22,853 bases of DNA, from contig JBDGSI010000039.1 of assembly GCA_042217615.1 (NCBI GenBank), positions 1 to 22,853 of the forward strand, read 5' to 3'. The translations under genes were made by a program, and so were the position numbers. Every line of letters starts with the position of its first letter. Positions within the stretch are counted from its first letter, which is position 1. The notes below the pieces were generated by a model. That model saw nothing but the letters and a program-made list of their open reading frames with translations. It was not told where the DNA came from and did no database searches. Positions 1 through 7,858 of the stretch are shown here, one piece after another. This DNA comes from JBDGSM01 sp042217615 (GTDB lineage: Archaea > Nanohalarchaeota > Nanosalinia > Nanosalinales > Nanosalinaceae).

Positions 1-866
<866 letters not shown>

Positions 867-1310
867 TTCAGGCACCAGCTTGAATTGCTCGGTAACCCGG
901 CTATCACAAAAGCAAATTCTTGTGATAGCAGTGGTGGTCGAACCCCTACTTACACCATTCAAGCCAAGACCCTCTAAAACAGAAGGCCTCGATCATGGCG
1001 TGCACTACTATCGCCCACATAATGCCACATTCCGGATGGAATGCTGGCTCGCAGCAGATTTAATCTGCGAGTGATTCAGGCGACACATTCGTGCTAAGGA
1101 CACCCAACTTATGGACGCCCCTTTACCACCTTAAAACTATTAACTACAGCCACTCAACGGCCGTACCCAATATACGAGCCTTAACAGTTAAAAACCCCTT
1201 CACAGTTCAAAACCGGAAAGAGGCCTCAACCCGGGAAAACCGTTCTCCCAGGTATCAACTGTCCTTAGCCCGCAACAGAAACACACAACTCAAAACTTTA
1301 AATACCCTCC
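867..1310 (-). promoter_or_regulatory. 23S rRNA leader with hairpins and candidate promoter
   Basis: No gene is seen here. Read on the minus strand toward the 23S, a TATA-like box TATTTAAAG (complement of 1296-1304) is preceded by a purine-rich BRE-like GGAGGG (1305-1310), placing a start near 1270-1275. The leader holds perfect or near-perfect hairpins. One is a 9-bp stem at 901-909/920-928 (CTATCACAA/TTGTGATAG). Another is a stem at 1025-1047 around CATTCC-GGAT-GGAATG, extended by GCC/GGC. The third is a 7-bp stem at 1048-1054/1065-1071 (CTCGCAG/CTGCGAG). These probably serve pre-rRNA folding and processing. The 3' flank needed to test a processing stem is outside the window. Confidence 0.5.
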
Positions 1311-1344
1311 ATCCACATACCTCTGCTCTCCAACAAAAAAAGGA

Positions 1345-1359
1345 AACCGGTTATAAAAA
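1345..1359 (+). promoter_or_regulatory. Candidate promoter of tRNA-Ala
   Basis: AACCGG (BRE-like, 1345-1350) is directly followed by TTATAAAAA (1351-1359). A start about 25 nt downstream (near 1380) would leave a leader of roughly 35 nt before the tRNA at 1417. The rest of 1311-1416 is A-rich, and I see no gene in it. Confidence 0.45.
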
Positions 1360-1416
1360 AATAAGTCTCAACAACCAACCCACTGCCTACAAAAGAACAT
1401 TTCCTTCCTAACAGAA

Positions 1417-1614
1417 GGGCCCGTAGTTCAGTCTGGCAGAACGTCCCCCTTGCAGCGACTGGTTACGCTCAGTCCACGAAGATCAGGTAACTGATCTTCT
1501 AGTCCAGAAGACCTTTCAAGGTCTTCGGCTACGCAATAAGCCGCACTTCGGCGGCTTCCGAGAAACCAAACGCAAGACAGGGGAAGGCCCAGGGTTCAAA
1601 TCCCTGCGGGTCCA
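1417..1614 (+). tRNA. tRNA-Ala(UGC), intron-containing
   Basis: The exons are 1417-1454 and 1579-1614. Acceptor stem GGGCCCG (1417-1423) pairs with CGGGTCC (1607-1613) through a G3-U70 wobble pair, the classic alanine identity element; the discriminator is A1614. The D stem is GTTC/GAAC. The anticodon stem is TCCCC/GGGGA (1444-1448/1580-1584). The loop is CTTGCAA with anticodon TGC at 1451-1453. The T arm is CAGGG-TTCAAAT-CCCTG. No CCA is encoded, as usual in archaea. The intron sits at the canonical position 37/38. The gene is on the opposite strand to the nearby 23S, although tRNA-Ala is the usual 16S-23S spacer tRNA in many euryarchaea. Confidence 0.95.
1455..1578 (+). other. tRNA-Ala intron, bulge-helix-bulge type, 124 nt
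   Basis: Splice sites follow from a BHB motif. CTTGC (1449-1453) pairs with GCAAG (1572-1576). This helix is flanked by 3-nt bulges A|GC on the 5' side (cut after 1454) and AC|A on the 3' side (cut after 1578), and it stacks on the anticodon stem. The intron body folds into successive hairpins: GACTG/CAGTC (1457-1461/1470-1474); a perfect 9-bp stem with a GTAA tetraloop (1478-1499); GAAGACCT/AGGTCTTC with a TTCA loop (1507-1526); and AAGCCGC/GCGGCTT (1538-1557). No open reading frame or convincing box C/D pair was seen. The structure suggests a stable RNA, but a function is not shown. Confidence 0.85.
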
Positions 1615-1964
1615 TTATCCATAAACTAATTCTTCGAGCCCGGTTTCGGCTACTTTCTCAGACCAGTGGGAGAATGCGCCGTGCCCTATATCGTGTATGG
1701 CAGTTTTCAAAATAAGTGCAGGGTCAAGATCTTCAACGTCACCTGATTTTTCAAGGATATGGAGGCATCGAAAACGTGTTCTCCTCTTCTTACAGGCCTT
1801 TTGTCGGTGAAATAATGGGCAATATCGTGCTGGTTCTTCCACCAAAGGCCTTTGGCTGCATCTGAGCCTAAGACTTCCTGAAGAACATCGGAAACTTCTG
1901 TGTCTTCAAAGGCCTCATGCACTGTCTTATCCCATAGAGGTTTTTCTTCCCTAACCAGGCCCAT
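1615..1964 (-). pseudogene. HD-domain protein remnant, frameshifted and truncated
   Basis: Two overlapping minus-strand frames join into one HD-superfamily (metal-dependent phosphohydrolase) fragment. The upstream frame starts at ATG 1964 and ends its sensible part at ...RRGEH-V-F. The downstream frame continues RCLHILEKSGDVEDLDPAL and carries the HD signature in HDIGHGAFSHW. Adding one base in the AAAA run at 1771-1774 restores a continuous frame, so this is either a real 1-nt deletion or a sequencing error. The product would be only about 116 residues and stops at a TAA (1615-1617) directly against the 3' end of tRNA-Ala, so the C-terminal part typical of the family is missing. A TATA-like stretch (about 1982-1995) lies some 25 nt ahead of the ATG. 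The substrate is unknown. Confidence 0.65.
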
Positions 1965-2092
1965 GTGTTTGTCACTAAGAGGTTATAATTATATTTGTTT
2001 GTGTCTGTTGGCTCTCAACTTTAACGATGGAATGGGCTGAGGCAATGTTTTAATACCGAAGTTGTATCAAGTGTTTGTTGTGTTGAAAGGTT
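1965..2092. promoter_or_regulatory. Divergent promoter region, HD remnant and receptor gene
   Basis: On the plus strand, TTTTAATA (2048-2055) is a TATA-like box about 40 nt ahead of the receptor ATG at 2093. A short leader with GAAAGG (a weak Shine-Dalgarno) lies just before the ATG. On the minus strand, AT-rich sequence at 1982-1995 (TATAATTATAA type) lies about 25 nt ahead of the HD remnant's ATG. Confidence 0.4.
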
Positions 2093-3109
2093 ATGGAGTC
2101 TGAAGAGATAACTGAGTTATCGGTTGATGAAGTGAAAGAGAAGGTTAAGAGCAGAGAAGTCAGTGTTGAGAAGGCCTTGAATGTTGAGAAAGAGGAAGGG
2201 TCTCGTGAAGGCCTTGTAGAGTGGCTTGAAGGCTGGAGTAACTGTGTTGATTCTTATAGTTTGGAGTTTGCTGAGGATATTGGTTCTGTTGTTGTTTCGG
2301 TTAAGGATTTGGCTTCTCTTTCTACTGAGATGAGTGGTTTGAGTGATGAGCAGGCGGGTAATATTGAGGATTTGGAGTCTTCTGTTAATGATTTGTCTGT
2401 TTCGGCTGAGCAGATTGCGGACAGTTCTGAGGAGGCTGCCGAGTCTATATCTAATATTAATGAGGCTTCTCAGAGGGCAGGGCAGTCTGCTGAGGAAGGT
2501 ATTGAGAAGATTGAGGAGATGGAGTCTACGGTTTCGGAGGCTCAGGGCTCTGTTGAGGAGTTGGTTGAGTCAGGCCGTGATATAAGGGATATTACGAATA
2601 CTATTGATGATATTGCTGAGAAAACTGATTTGTTGGCTTTGAATGCTTCTATTGAGGCTGCTCGTGCCGGTGAGCAGGGCAGAGGGTTCTCTGTTGTTGC
2701 GGAGGAGGTTAAGCAGTTGGCGGAGAATACTTCTGATTCTACTGAGGATATTTCCCGTATTGTTGAGGATATGATGTCGAGTATTGAGCAGGTCAGTACA
2801 GAGATAAACGGTACGCAGGAGATCCTTGAGGAAAGTTCAGGTGTTATAAGGGATGCTTTAACGTCTTTGGAGGAGATTGCTGAGGAGATATCGGATCTGT
2901 CGCCTGAGATCCAGCAGGTTTCTGCGGCAGCCCAGCAGCAGTCTTCCAGTATCGGCAGTATTGAGGAATCGGCTGAGGAGCTTTCTCAGTCCGCTGACCA
3001 TTTATCTAAAGGTATAGAAGAGGTTAACGAGCGGCTTCAAAGCCAGGCTGAGAAGTTGGAAGGTATTGAGGATAAAATTCAGGAGTTAAATAGCGGAGAG
3101 GAGGCTTGA
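2093..3109 (+). CDS. Soluble methyl-accepting chemotaxis protein
   Basis: The 338-residue chemoreceptor has no membrane segment or signal peptide. Nearly the whole protein from about residue 60 is the antiparallel coiled-coil signalling domain. The invariant hairpin tip that binds CheA and CheW is at about 171-211 (TDLLALNASIEAARAG, then GRGFSVVAEEV). The first 50-60 residues form a small acidic helical module (LSVDEVKEKV...ALNVEKEEGSREGLVEWLEG) that is not a known ligand domain; it recalls short helical modules of halophilic archaea. It is followed after 4 nt by cheW, so the two are co-transcribed. From about 2230 to 2800 the codons end mostly in T or G (GAT, GTT, TTG, GAG), unlike the A-ending codons in neighbours such as hypD. 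The input signal is unknown. Confidence 0.93.
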   Translation: MESEEITELSVDEVKEKVKSREVSVEKALNVEKEEGSREGLVEWLEGWSNCVDSYSLEFAEDIGSVVVSVKDLASLSTEMSGLSDEQAGNIEDLESSVNDLSVSAEQIADSSEEAAESISNINEASQRAGQSAEEGIEKIEEMESTVSEAQGSVEELVESGRDIRDITNTIDDIAEKTDLLALNASIEAARAGEQGRGFSVVAEEVKQLAENTSDSTEDISRIVEDMMSSIEQVSTEINGTQEILEESSGVIRDALTSLEEIAEEISDLSPEIQQVSAAAQQQSSSIGSIEESAEELSQSADHLSKGIEEVNERLQSQAEKLEGIEDKIQELNSGEEA

Positions 3110-3113
3110 TAAC

Positions 3114-3692
3114 ATGGCAGACAATGAGGAAGAGGATCAACGTTTTGAGGAGCAGAAACAGATCTTTGTCTTCGAACTCGCAGATGAAGATTATGCTTTG
3201 AACATTGAAAGAGCTAAAGAAGTTATAAAGACAGAGGAGAAGACTATAAACCCGGTTCCAAATGTACCGGACTTTATAGAAGGTATAACCAATATAAGGG
3301 GGAAAGTGGTTCCTGTACTTGATCTAGGGCCTAGGTTCGGTCTTGAAACAAGCGAAAGCAAGTTTATAGTTGTAATAGAGCTTGAGGATGCTACTGCAGG
3401 TGTCTTAGTCGATGATGTTAAAGAGGTTCTGAATGTAAACGAAAACAAAATCAAGGATGCTCCTTCGATACTGGAAGAAGAGGTGCATGCAGACTATATT
3501 GAAGGCGTAGCGGTGCTTGAAGACCGCCTGATAATTATACTTAACCTGGAGGAAGGCCTTAGCCAGGAAGAGGCTATGAAGATCTCTGAACTCAGGGATG
3601 AACTTGGAGATGAAGAAGATGATTCAGAGGAGGAGCAGCTTTCAGAGGAAGAAGTACGTGAGAAAGCGAAAGAAAGAGTGAAGGACTCTTAG
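3114..3692 (+). CDS. cheW: CheW receptor-kinase coupling protein
   Basis: The 192-residue protein has a complete CheW fold. It begins FVFELADEDYALNIERAKEVI, and the core motif NIRGKVVPVLDL (about residues 62-73) is typical of the coupling protein that bridges chemoreceptors and CheA. A highly acidic tail of about 40 residues (EEDDSEEEQLSEEEVREKAKE) extends past the domain and is best read as salt adaptation. It lies 4 nt after the soluble receptor gene and is translated from ATG 3114. Its stop (TAG) overlaps the stop of the convergent cheY by 4 nt. It is the only separate CheW in the window, so it should serve both receptors. Confidence 0.96.
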   Translation: MADNEEEDQRFEEQKQIFVFELADEDYALNIERAKEVIKTEEKTINPVPNVPDFIEGITNIRGKVVPVLDLGPRFGLETSESKFIVVIELEDATAGVLVDDVKEVLNVNENKIKDAPSILEEEVHADYIEGVAVLEDRLIIILNLEEGLSQEEAMKISELRDELGDEEDDSEEEQLSEEEVREKAKERVKDS

Positions 3693-4048
3693 AGATCCAG
3701 GATTTCTTTAATTGTTTCTTTTACATCGTCGTTGTCGAAAGGTTTCTCTACGAAGTCCTGTGCACCTTTTTCCATAGCTTCTTCTGCAACATCTTTCTGA
3801 CCTACAGCTGAAACCATTACGACCGGTGTTTCCTCATCCTGGTCTCTGATATCTGCCAGTGTTTCAATACCTCCTTTCTCATCCATTACAATATCCAGCA
3901 GGATAATATCAGGGTCAAAGCCTTCAAATTTCTCCAAGGCCTTTTTACCGTTCTCGGCTTCCTTAACTTCATCAAAACCAAGATCATCTAGGATATTTGT
4001 TAGGATGCTTCTCATGAAGGAGGAGTCCTCGGTTACAAGGGCTTTCAC
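3689..4048 (-). CDS. cheY: CheY chemotaxis response regulator
   Basis: This is a single receiver domain of 119 residues with the full phosphorylation site: acidic pair E7-D8, phosphoacceptor D52 in DIILLDIVM, S80 in MVSA, and K102 in EKPF. It would take phosphate from CheA and signal to the motor apparatus, which is not encoded here. It starts with GTG at 4048, whose G is shared with the TAG stop of the upstream regulator (TAGTG), suggesting translational coupling. It is convergent with cheW. It is the more CheY-like of the two regulators; the neighbouring one could serve as phosphate sink or take another output. Confidence 0.9.
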   Translation of the reverse strand: MKALVTEDSSFMRSILTNILDDLGFDEVKEAENGKKALEKFEGFDPDIILLDIVMDEKGGIETLADIRDQDEETPVVMVSAVGQKDVAEEAMEKGAQDFVEKPFDNDDVKETIKEILDL

Positions 4049-4401
4049 TACTCCAGCACCTCTTCTATAGGAGGTATAAGCTTATCCTCTGTAATAGGTT
4101 TTTCCACGTAGGCCTCAGCTCCTATATCTTTAGTCTCGTTCTTGGTCTTCTCCTCTCTGACAACTGATACAATTATGACGTCTGCATTCTTTTCCTCCAA
4201 TTCTTTCAGGACATCTATTCCGTCCATATCCGGTAGTCGGAGGTCAAGCAGCACTAGATCAGTGTCTTCATCGTATTTTTCAAGACCTTCCTCTGCTGTG
4301 GCTGCTTCGGCAATATTGTTGTATCCGTTTTCTGCTAGGAGGTTGGTGATGGATTCTCTTTCGAACTCTGAGTCCTCAATAGACAGTATCTTTGTACTCA
4401 T
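4048..4401 (-). CDS. Single-domain response regulator (second CheY-like)
   Basis: The 117-residue receiver-only protein (MSTKILSIEDSEFER...) has intact active-site residues E9-D10, D53 (LVLLDLRLPDMDG), S79 and K101 (VEKPI). There is no DNA-binding or enzymatic output domain, so it probably acts by protein-protein contact or as a phosphate sink for the nearby CheA. It is the first gene of a two-gene unit with cheY. A TATA-like TTTTAAAC (complement of 4424-4431) lies about 27 nt before the ATG, consistent with a leaderless transcript. I cannot tell which of the two regulators addresses the motor. Confidence 0.88.
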   Translation of the reverse strand: MSTKILSIEDSEFERESITNLLAENGYNNIAEAATAEEGLEKYDEDTDLVLLDLRLPDMDGIDVLKELEEKNADVIIVSVVREEKTKNETKDIGAEAYVEKPITEDKLIPPIEEVLE

Positions 4402-4557
4402 ATACTGAGAATTAACGGGACTTGTTTAAAACATTTTTCCGGTTAAAGAAAGTTACTATTCAGCTCCCGGTTTTACAGGTTTATCACACTGTTTTTTTAG
4501 GACAGAGTTCAAAACCGTTTTAATGTTGTTTAAACTGATTAAAGATGTGAAGTGCTG
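4402..4557. promoter_or_regulatory. Divergent promoters, response regulators and cheC
   Basis: The minus strand has a TATA-like TTTTAAAC at 4424-4431, about 27 nt ahead of ATG 4401. The plus strand has TTTAAA at 4529-4534, about 26 nt ahead of ATG 4558. Both distances fit leaderless initiation at the start codon. The stretch between has no other recognisable element. Confidence 0.55.
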
Positions 4558-5157
4558 ATGACGGAATCAAGGCTTTCTGAAATGCAGAGGGATGGAATAG
4601 CAGAGGTAGGGAATGTAGGAGCAGGCCAGGTAGCAACCTATCTATCTGAGGTAACCTGTGAAAAAGTAGATCTTTCGGTCCCAGAAGTAGATGTAGTGCC
4701 TTCAGAACACGCTAAAGAAAGTCTTGAACTATATGAAGGCAGCAACTCAGCTACTGTAAGCGTTTACTCCACAGCGGAAAACATTGAAGGAGCTGTAATA
4801 CTTTCATTCATGAAAGAAGACTACAGCAAACTGTTAAACCTAGTGGAAAAAGGTGAGAATGATGAAGACTTGTTGCAGGTAGGGAATAAAACAGTAGAAG
4901 TATACCTGGATGCTTTAGAAAAGTTTCTAGGCCTTAAAGTTGAAACCTCAGATGCAGAGCTCGCCTTTCTCCCTTTGAAAGGCCTTTTTGACACTGTTAT
5001 TTCGAAGATAGAGGACGGCGGTGTTGATGAAAGTTCTGACGTATTGATTGTTCAGACAATGCTTGAGGTAGGTGAGGATATTGAAGGAGAGGTTACAATG
5101 GTTATAGAGGTTGAAGATACTGAAGAACTGCTTGAAGCAATTGATGAAAGGGTCTGA
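4558..5157 (+). CDS. cheC: CheC-family phosphatase (copy 1)
   Basis: The 199-residue CheC-family protein should dephosphorylate CheY-P and partner with CheD. The N-terminal active site matches the family pattern [D/S]-x3-E-x2-N: D12, E16, N19 in DGIAEVGNVGAG, with P42 at the expected distance. The second site is degraded, with Q107 in place of Glu ahead of N110 (LLQVGNKTVEVYLDAL). I chose ATG 4558 over the in-frame GTG at 4552 because a TTTAAA box lies about 26 nt upstream, which fits a leaderless message. It is convergent with cheD, whose stop is 5 nt away, and is transcribed apart from the other cheC. Confidence 0.88.
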   Translation: MTESRLSEMQRDGIAEVGNVGAGQVATYLSEVTCEKVDLSVPEVDVVPSEHAKESLELYEGSNSATVSVYSTAENIEGAVILSFMKEDYSKLLNLVEKGENDEDLLQVGNKTVEVYLDALEKFLGLKVETSDAELAFLPLKGLFDTVISKIEDGGVDESSDVLIVQTMLEVGEDIEGEVTMVIEVEDTEELLEAIDERV

Positions 5158-5162
5158 AAGCT

Positions 5163-5642
5163 TTAGAAAATTTTTGTCTCCTCAAAAGGTTTTCTCATAA
5201 CTACTTTCCCTGTACGGCAGTTAACCCATATAGACCGGCCTTTCTCTCCGCCCACATCTTCCTCAGCAATCCCTATGCCTTTAGAATTCAGAACAGTCTT
5301 CGCTGACTCAATATTCTCCTGGCCTATATCCATGTCATTATCGATGACTTCAGCGCCGCCAAAAATCTTTGCAACAATGTTATCCAAGCTTACTCCTTTT
5401 TCTTTAAGTTCATCTATCATTTCAGTAAGTAAGGCCTCAGCATGGTCTCCTTCTTCGCTTGCAGGAAGCATTACGTGCGCAAGGCCTGCCACTGGAAGGC
5501 TTGTGGAGATAAGTGCTACTCCTACGCAGCTTCCAAGGCCTTGAGCGGATAGGACAGTGTCTTCTTCTCCTATTTTGTATTCGCCGAGCTCTACGTTTTC
5601 CTGTCTCTCTCCTTCTTTCACTGCTTCCGCTTTTTCCGGCAC
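5163..5642 (-). CDS. cheD: CheD receptor deamidase-like protein
   Basis: The 159-residue CheD-family protein deamidates receptor glutamines and binds CheC. The catalytic Cys39 is in GLGSCVGVAL and His56 in AGLAHVMLP. The GGAEV and NIESAK segments and the C-terminal WVNCRTGKVVMRKPF also fit the family. The Thr that completes the triad in Thermotoga CheD, six residues before the Cys, is Ala33 here. It may therefore be a weak enzyme or chiefly a CheC-binding partner. It starts at GTG 5642, sharing one base with the cheC stop (TAGTG), and is the last gene of the hydrogenase-chemotaxis run. Confidence 0.92.
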   Translation of the reverse strand: MPEKAEAVKEGERQENVELGEYKIGEEDTVLSAQGLGSCVGVALISTSLPVAGLAHVMLPASEEGDHAEALLTEMIDELKEKGVSLDNIVAKIFGGAEVIDNDMDIGQENIESAKTVLNSKGIGIAEEDVGGEKGRSIWVNCRTGKVVMRKPFEETKIF

Positions 5643-6265
5643 TACTGATCTACCTCAAGCCTGTTCAGGATCACTTTGTATTTCTCTGGTTTGAACAGTA
5701 TTACGAAGTAGGCTTCTGCTTTTTCGTTTTCCAGGGTGAAGTTGGTTTGGAATACGAGGAGGTCGTTATCTTTTTTTGCGATTTCAAGCAGGTGTTCATC
5801 CATTACTGCTCCTAGTAGATCTGTATTTACTTCTGGTACTCCTTCTAGAAGTTTGAGGTCTACGTATTCTGTTATTGCGGATAGGCAGCTGCCTGCCAGA
5901 ATGTTTCCGGTCTCTCCTATTGAGGATTTCTGTACGCCTTTAAGCGGTGGTTCGCCAACTTCTTCCTCTGTAAGTATTTCTGCAAGTTTCTTGGTTGAGT
6001 CCCAGTCCATCAATAGAAGGAGCTCTCCAAGGTCTTCTTCCCCTCCTTGATTGTTTTCAACGCCTACGTTTATTGATACGGATGTAACTGTTTTTCCAGG
6101 GCTTTCGAACAGTTCAGGAATGTCTTTGACGTTGTGTTTCTCTATCTTCGGGAATTCGACTCCTACTCTGTTATCAGTCAGTTCTGAAAGCGATTTGGAA
6201 GCGTTTCCTGCTCCTATATGAGCTATCTCCCGAAGGGTATCAAGCTTGTCCTCGTCAAGTTCCAT
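5642..6265 (-). CDS. cheC: CheC-family phosphatase (copy 2)
   Basis: This is a second CheC, 207 residues, encoded directly upstream of and overlapping cheD, so it is the likely CheD partner. The first site reads D9-x3-E13-x2-H16 (LREIAHIGAGNASKSL), with His replacing the usual Asn. The second site is intact: S114-x3-E118-x2-N121 (SSIGETGNILAG). This is the reverse of the other cheC in the window, where the first site is intact and the second altered. A strong Shine-Dalgarno-like AAGGTGGATC lies about 7 nt before ATG 6265. It follows cheA by 14 nt. Confidence 0.9.
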   Translation of the reverse strand: MELDEDKLDTLREIAHIGAGNASKSLSELTDNRVGVEFPKIEKHNVKDIPELFESPGKTVTSVSINVGVENNQGGEEDLGELLLLMDWDSTKKLAEILTEEEVGEPPLKGVQKSSIGETGNILAGSCLSAITEYVDLKLLEGVPEVNTDLLGAVMDEHLLEIAKKDNDLLVFQTNFTLENEKAEAYFVILFKPEKYKVILNRLEVDQ

Positions 6266-6279
6266 TTTTGTGATCCACC

Positions 6280-7854
6280 TTATGATAGTAACGTGTTTAC
6301 CTCTACTATAAGTGCTGGCGTTCCATCTGCCAGTATCGAAGCTCCTGCCACACCATCAGGCTCGATCAAATCCAGGTCACGTATCACAAGATCCTGGACA
6401 TCGGCAATCCTGTCAACAGTTATCCCGGCTCTCTCATTCCCTCGCTCAACAACCACGGCATTTCCGTGATCCTCAAACGAACTGCCTTCTACATCAAACT
6501 GCTCATCAAGCCTTACAAGAGGAACTTCCTCGCCCTGGAATATAAACACTTTCTTCCCTTCAAGCTTCTTAACATCAGTATCCTCCAGAGAAACAGACTT
6601 CACAATCTCATTGATCGGAATACCAAACCTGCGGTCTCCTACCTCCACAAGGAAACACCTTACAATAGCTAAGGACAAAGGCACCTTCATCTCAATCCTT
6701 GTACCATGACCAAGCTCTGTCTCAACGCTGTAACTGCCTTGAAGCTTTTCAGCAGAAGTCTTCACAACATTAAGGCCTACTCCCCTGCCTGAAACATCTG
6801 AAACCTCTTCCTCGGTGGAGAAGGAAGGCTGAAACAACAGGTTAAGTGTCTCCTGTCTTGAAAGGCCTTTCGCCTCTTCTTTACTTATTACGTCGCGGTC
6901 TACTGCGGTTCTCCGGATTTCCCGAGGGTTTATCCCTCTACCGTCATCTTCTACAGATATTATAACTTCGTTTCCTTCTCTTTCAGCTCTGAGCCAGATT
7001 TTTCCTTCAGGGTCCTTGTCATTTTCTTTTCTTTCTTCCGGAGGCTCTATACCATGGTCTACAGCGTTTCTTATCATATGCAGGATAGGTTCCCCGATTT
7101 CGTCAAGCACCGTTCTGTCCAGACGCAGGTCTTTACCCTCCATCTGGAAGTCAACTTCTTTATCCAGGTCGCTGCAGAGATCTCGAACTGCTCGGGGAAA
7201 ACGATCGAAGACCTGGGAAACCGGTATCATACGGGCCTGGGAGACTTCATTCCTGATATCTTCTCCCAGCCGCTTGTAGGTATTCATGGCGTCCTCAACG
7301 TCATCTGACTCAAAAGGGGTCAAAAGCTTCCGCAAACGTTTCTCAACAATCATCAACTCTCCCAGAGAGTTCATGATCTTATCAAGACGCTCAATATCCA
7401 CCTTAACATTTTCAATACGCTCAAACTCTTCAGGACTCTCCGCTACAGAACTTGAACCTGAGGCCTCTATATCCTCTCCTTTCTTAGCCTTCTCAAGGTT
7501 GTCAAGAAGATCTGAAACATCTTTATCAGGTTCCTCAACGTTTTCACCTACATAATCTACAAGTTCCTCCAGTTCGTCTATAGCATTGAAGAGAAGATTG
7601 AACAAGGTCTCATCAGCTTCAATCTCATCCTCCTGCAACGCATTGAATACATCCTCCATTGAGTGAGAGAGCTCTGCTATCTTCTGAAAATCCATAGACT
7701 TTGAAGAACCTTTCAGTGTATGTGCGCTGCGGAAAAGCTCGTTTAAAGCATCTTCATCTCCTGACTCCTCAAACTCCAGCATTCCTTCATTCAGGTTATC
7801 AACCATTTCCTCCGCTTCCGCCATATAGTCATCAATCAAATCTTCTTTATCCAT
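6280..7854 (-). CDS. cheA: CheA chemotaxis histidine kinase (no P2)
   Basis: The 524-residue kinase has, in order: P1 phosphotransfer domain with His45 in SAHTLKGSSKSMDF; a short linker (about 106-145); P3 dimerisation helices (about 150-205); and P4 ATPase. The P4 boxes are N box HMIRNAVDHGIE (259-270), G1 DDGRGI (303-308), F box FQPSFST (341-347) and G2 GRGVGL (357-362). P5, a CheW-like regulatory domain, runs from about 395 to the end. The linker is too short to hold the P2 domain that docks CheY and CheB in many CheA proteins, so phosphotransfer probably occurs directly from P1. It would phosphorylate the two receivers encoded at 3689-4401. It sits between cheB (4-nt gap) and cheC. Confidence 0.96.
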   Translation of the reverse strand: MDKEDLIDDYMAEAEEMVDNLNEGMLEFEESGDEDALNELFRSAHTLKGSSKSMDFQKIAELSHSMEDVFNALQEDEIEADETLFNLLFNAIDELEELVDYVGENVEEPDKDVSDLLDNLEKAKKGEDIEASGSSSVAESPEEFERIENVKVDIERLDKIMNSLGELMIVEKRLRKLLTPFESDDVEDAMNTYKRLGEDIRNEVSQARMIPVSQVFDRFPRAVRDLCSDLDKEVDFQMEGKDLRLDRTVLDEIGEPILHMIRNAVDHGIEPPEERKENDKDPEGKIWLRAEREGNEVIISVEDDGRGINPREIRRTAVDRDVISKEEAKGLSRQETLNLLFQPSFSTEEEVSDVSGRGVGLNVVKTSAEKLQGSYSVETELGHGTRIEMKVPLSLAIVRCFLVEVGDRRFGIPINEIVKSVSLEDTDVKKLEGKKVFIFQGEEVPLVRLDEQFDVEGSSFEDHGNAVVVERGNERAGITVDRIADVQDLVIRDLDLIEPDGVAGASILADGTPALIVEVNTLLS

Positions 7855-7858
7855 GCTC

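Noticed and set aside
1091..1411. 106-codon plus-strand frame between 23S and tRNA-Ala
   Set aside because: The residue mix is basic and Thr/Asn-rich, unlike the acidic proteins here. It overlaps the likely 23S leader and promoter and has no recognisable motif.
1455..1578. Box C/D or H/ACA guide RNA in the tRNA intron
   Set aside because: No convincing C (RTGATGA) and D (CTGA) box pair or paired ACA-hairpin layout was found; the hairpins alone are not diagnostic.
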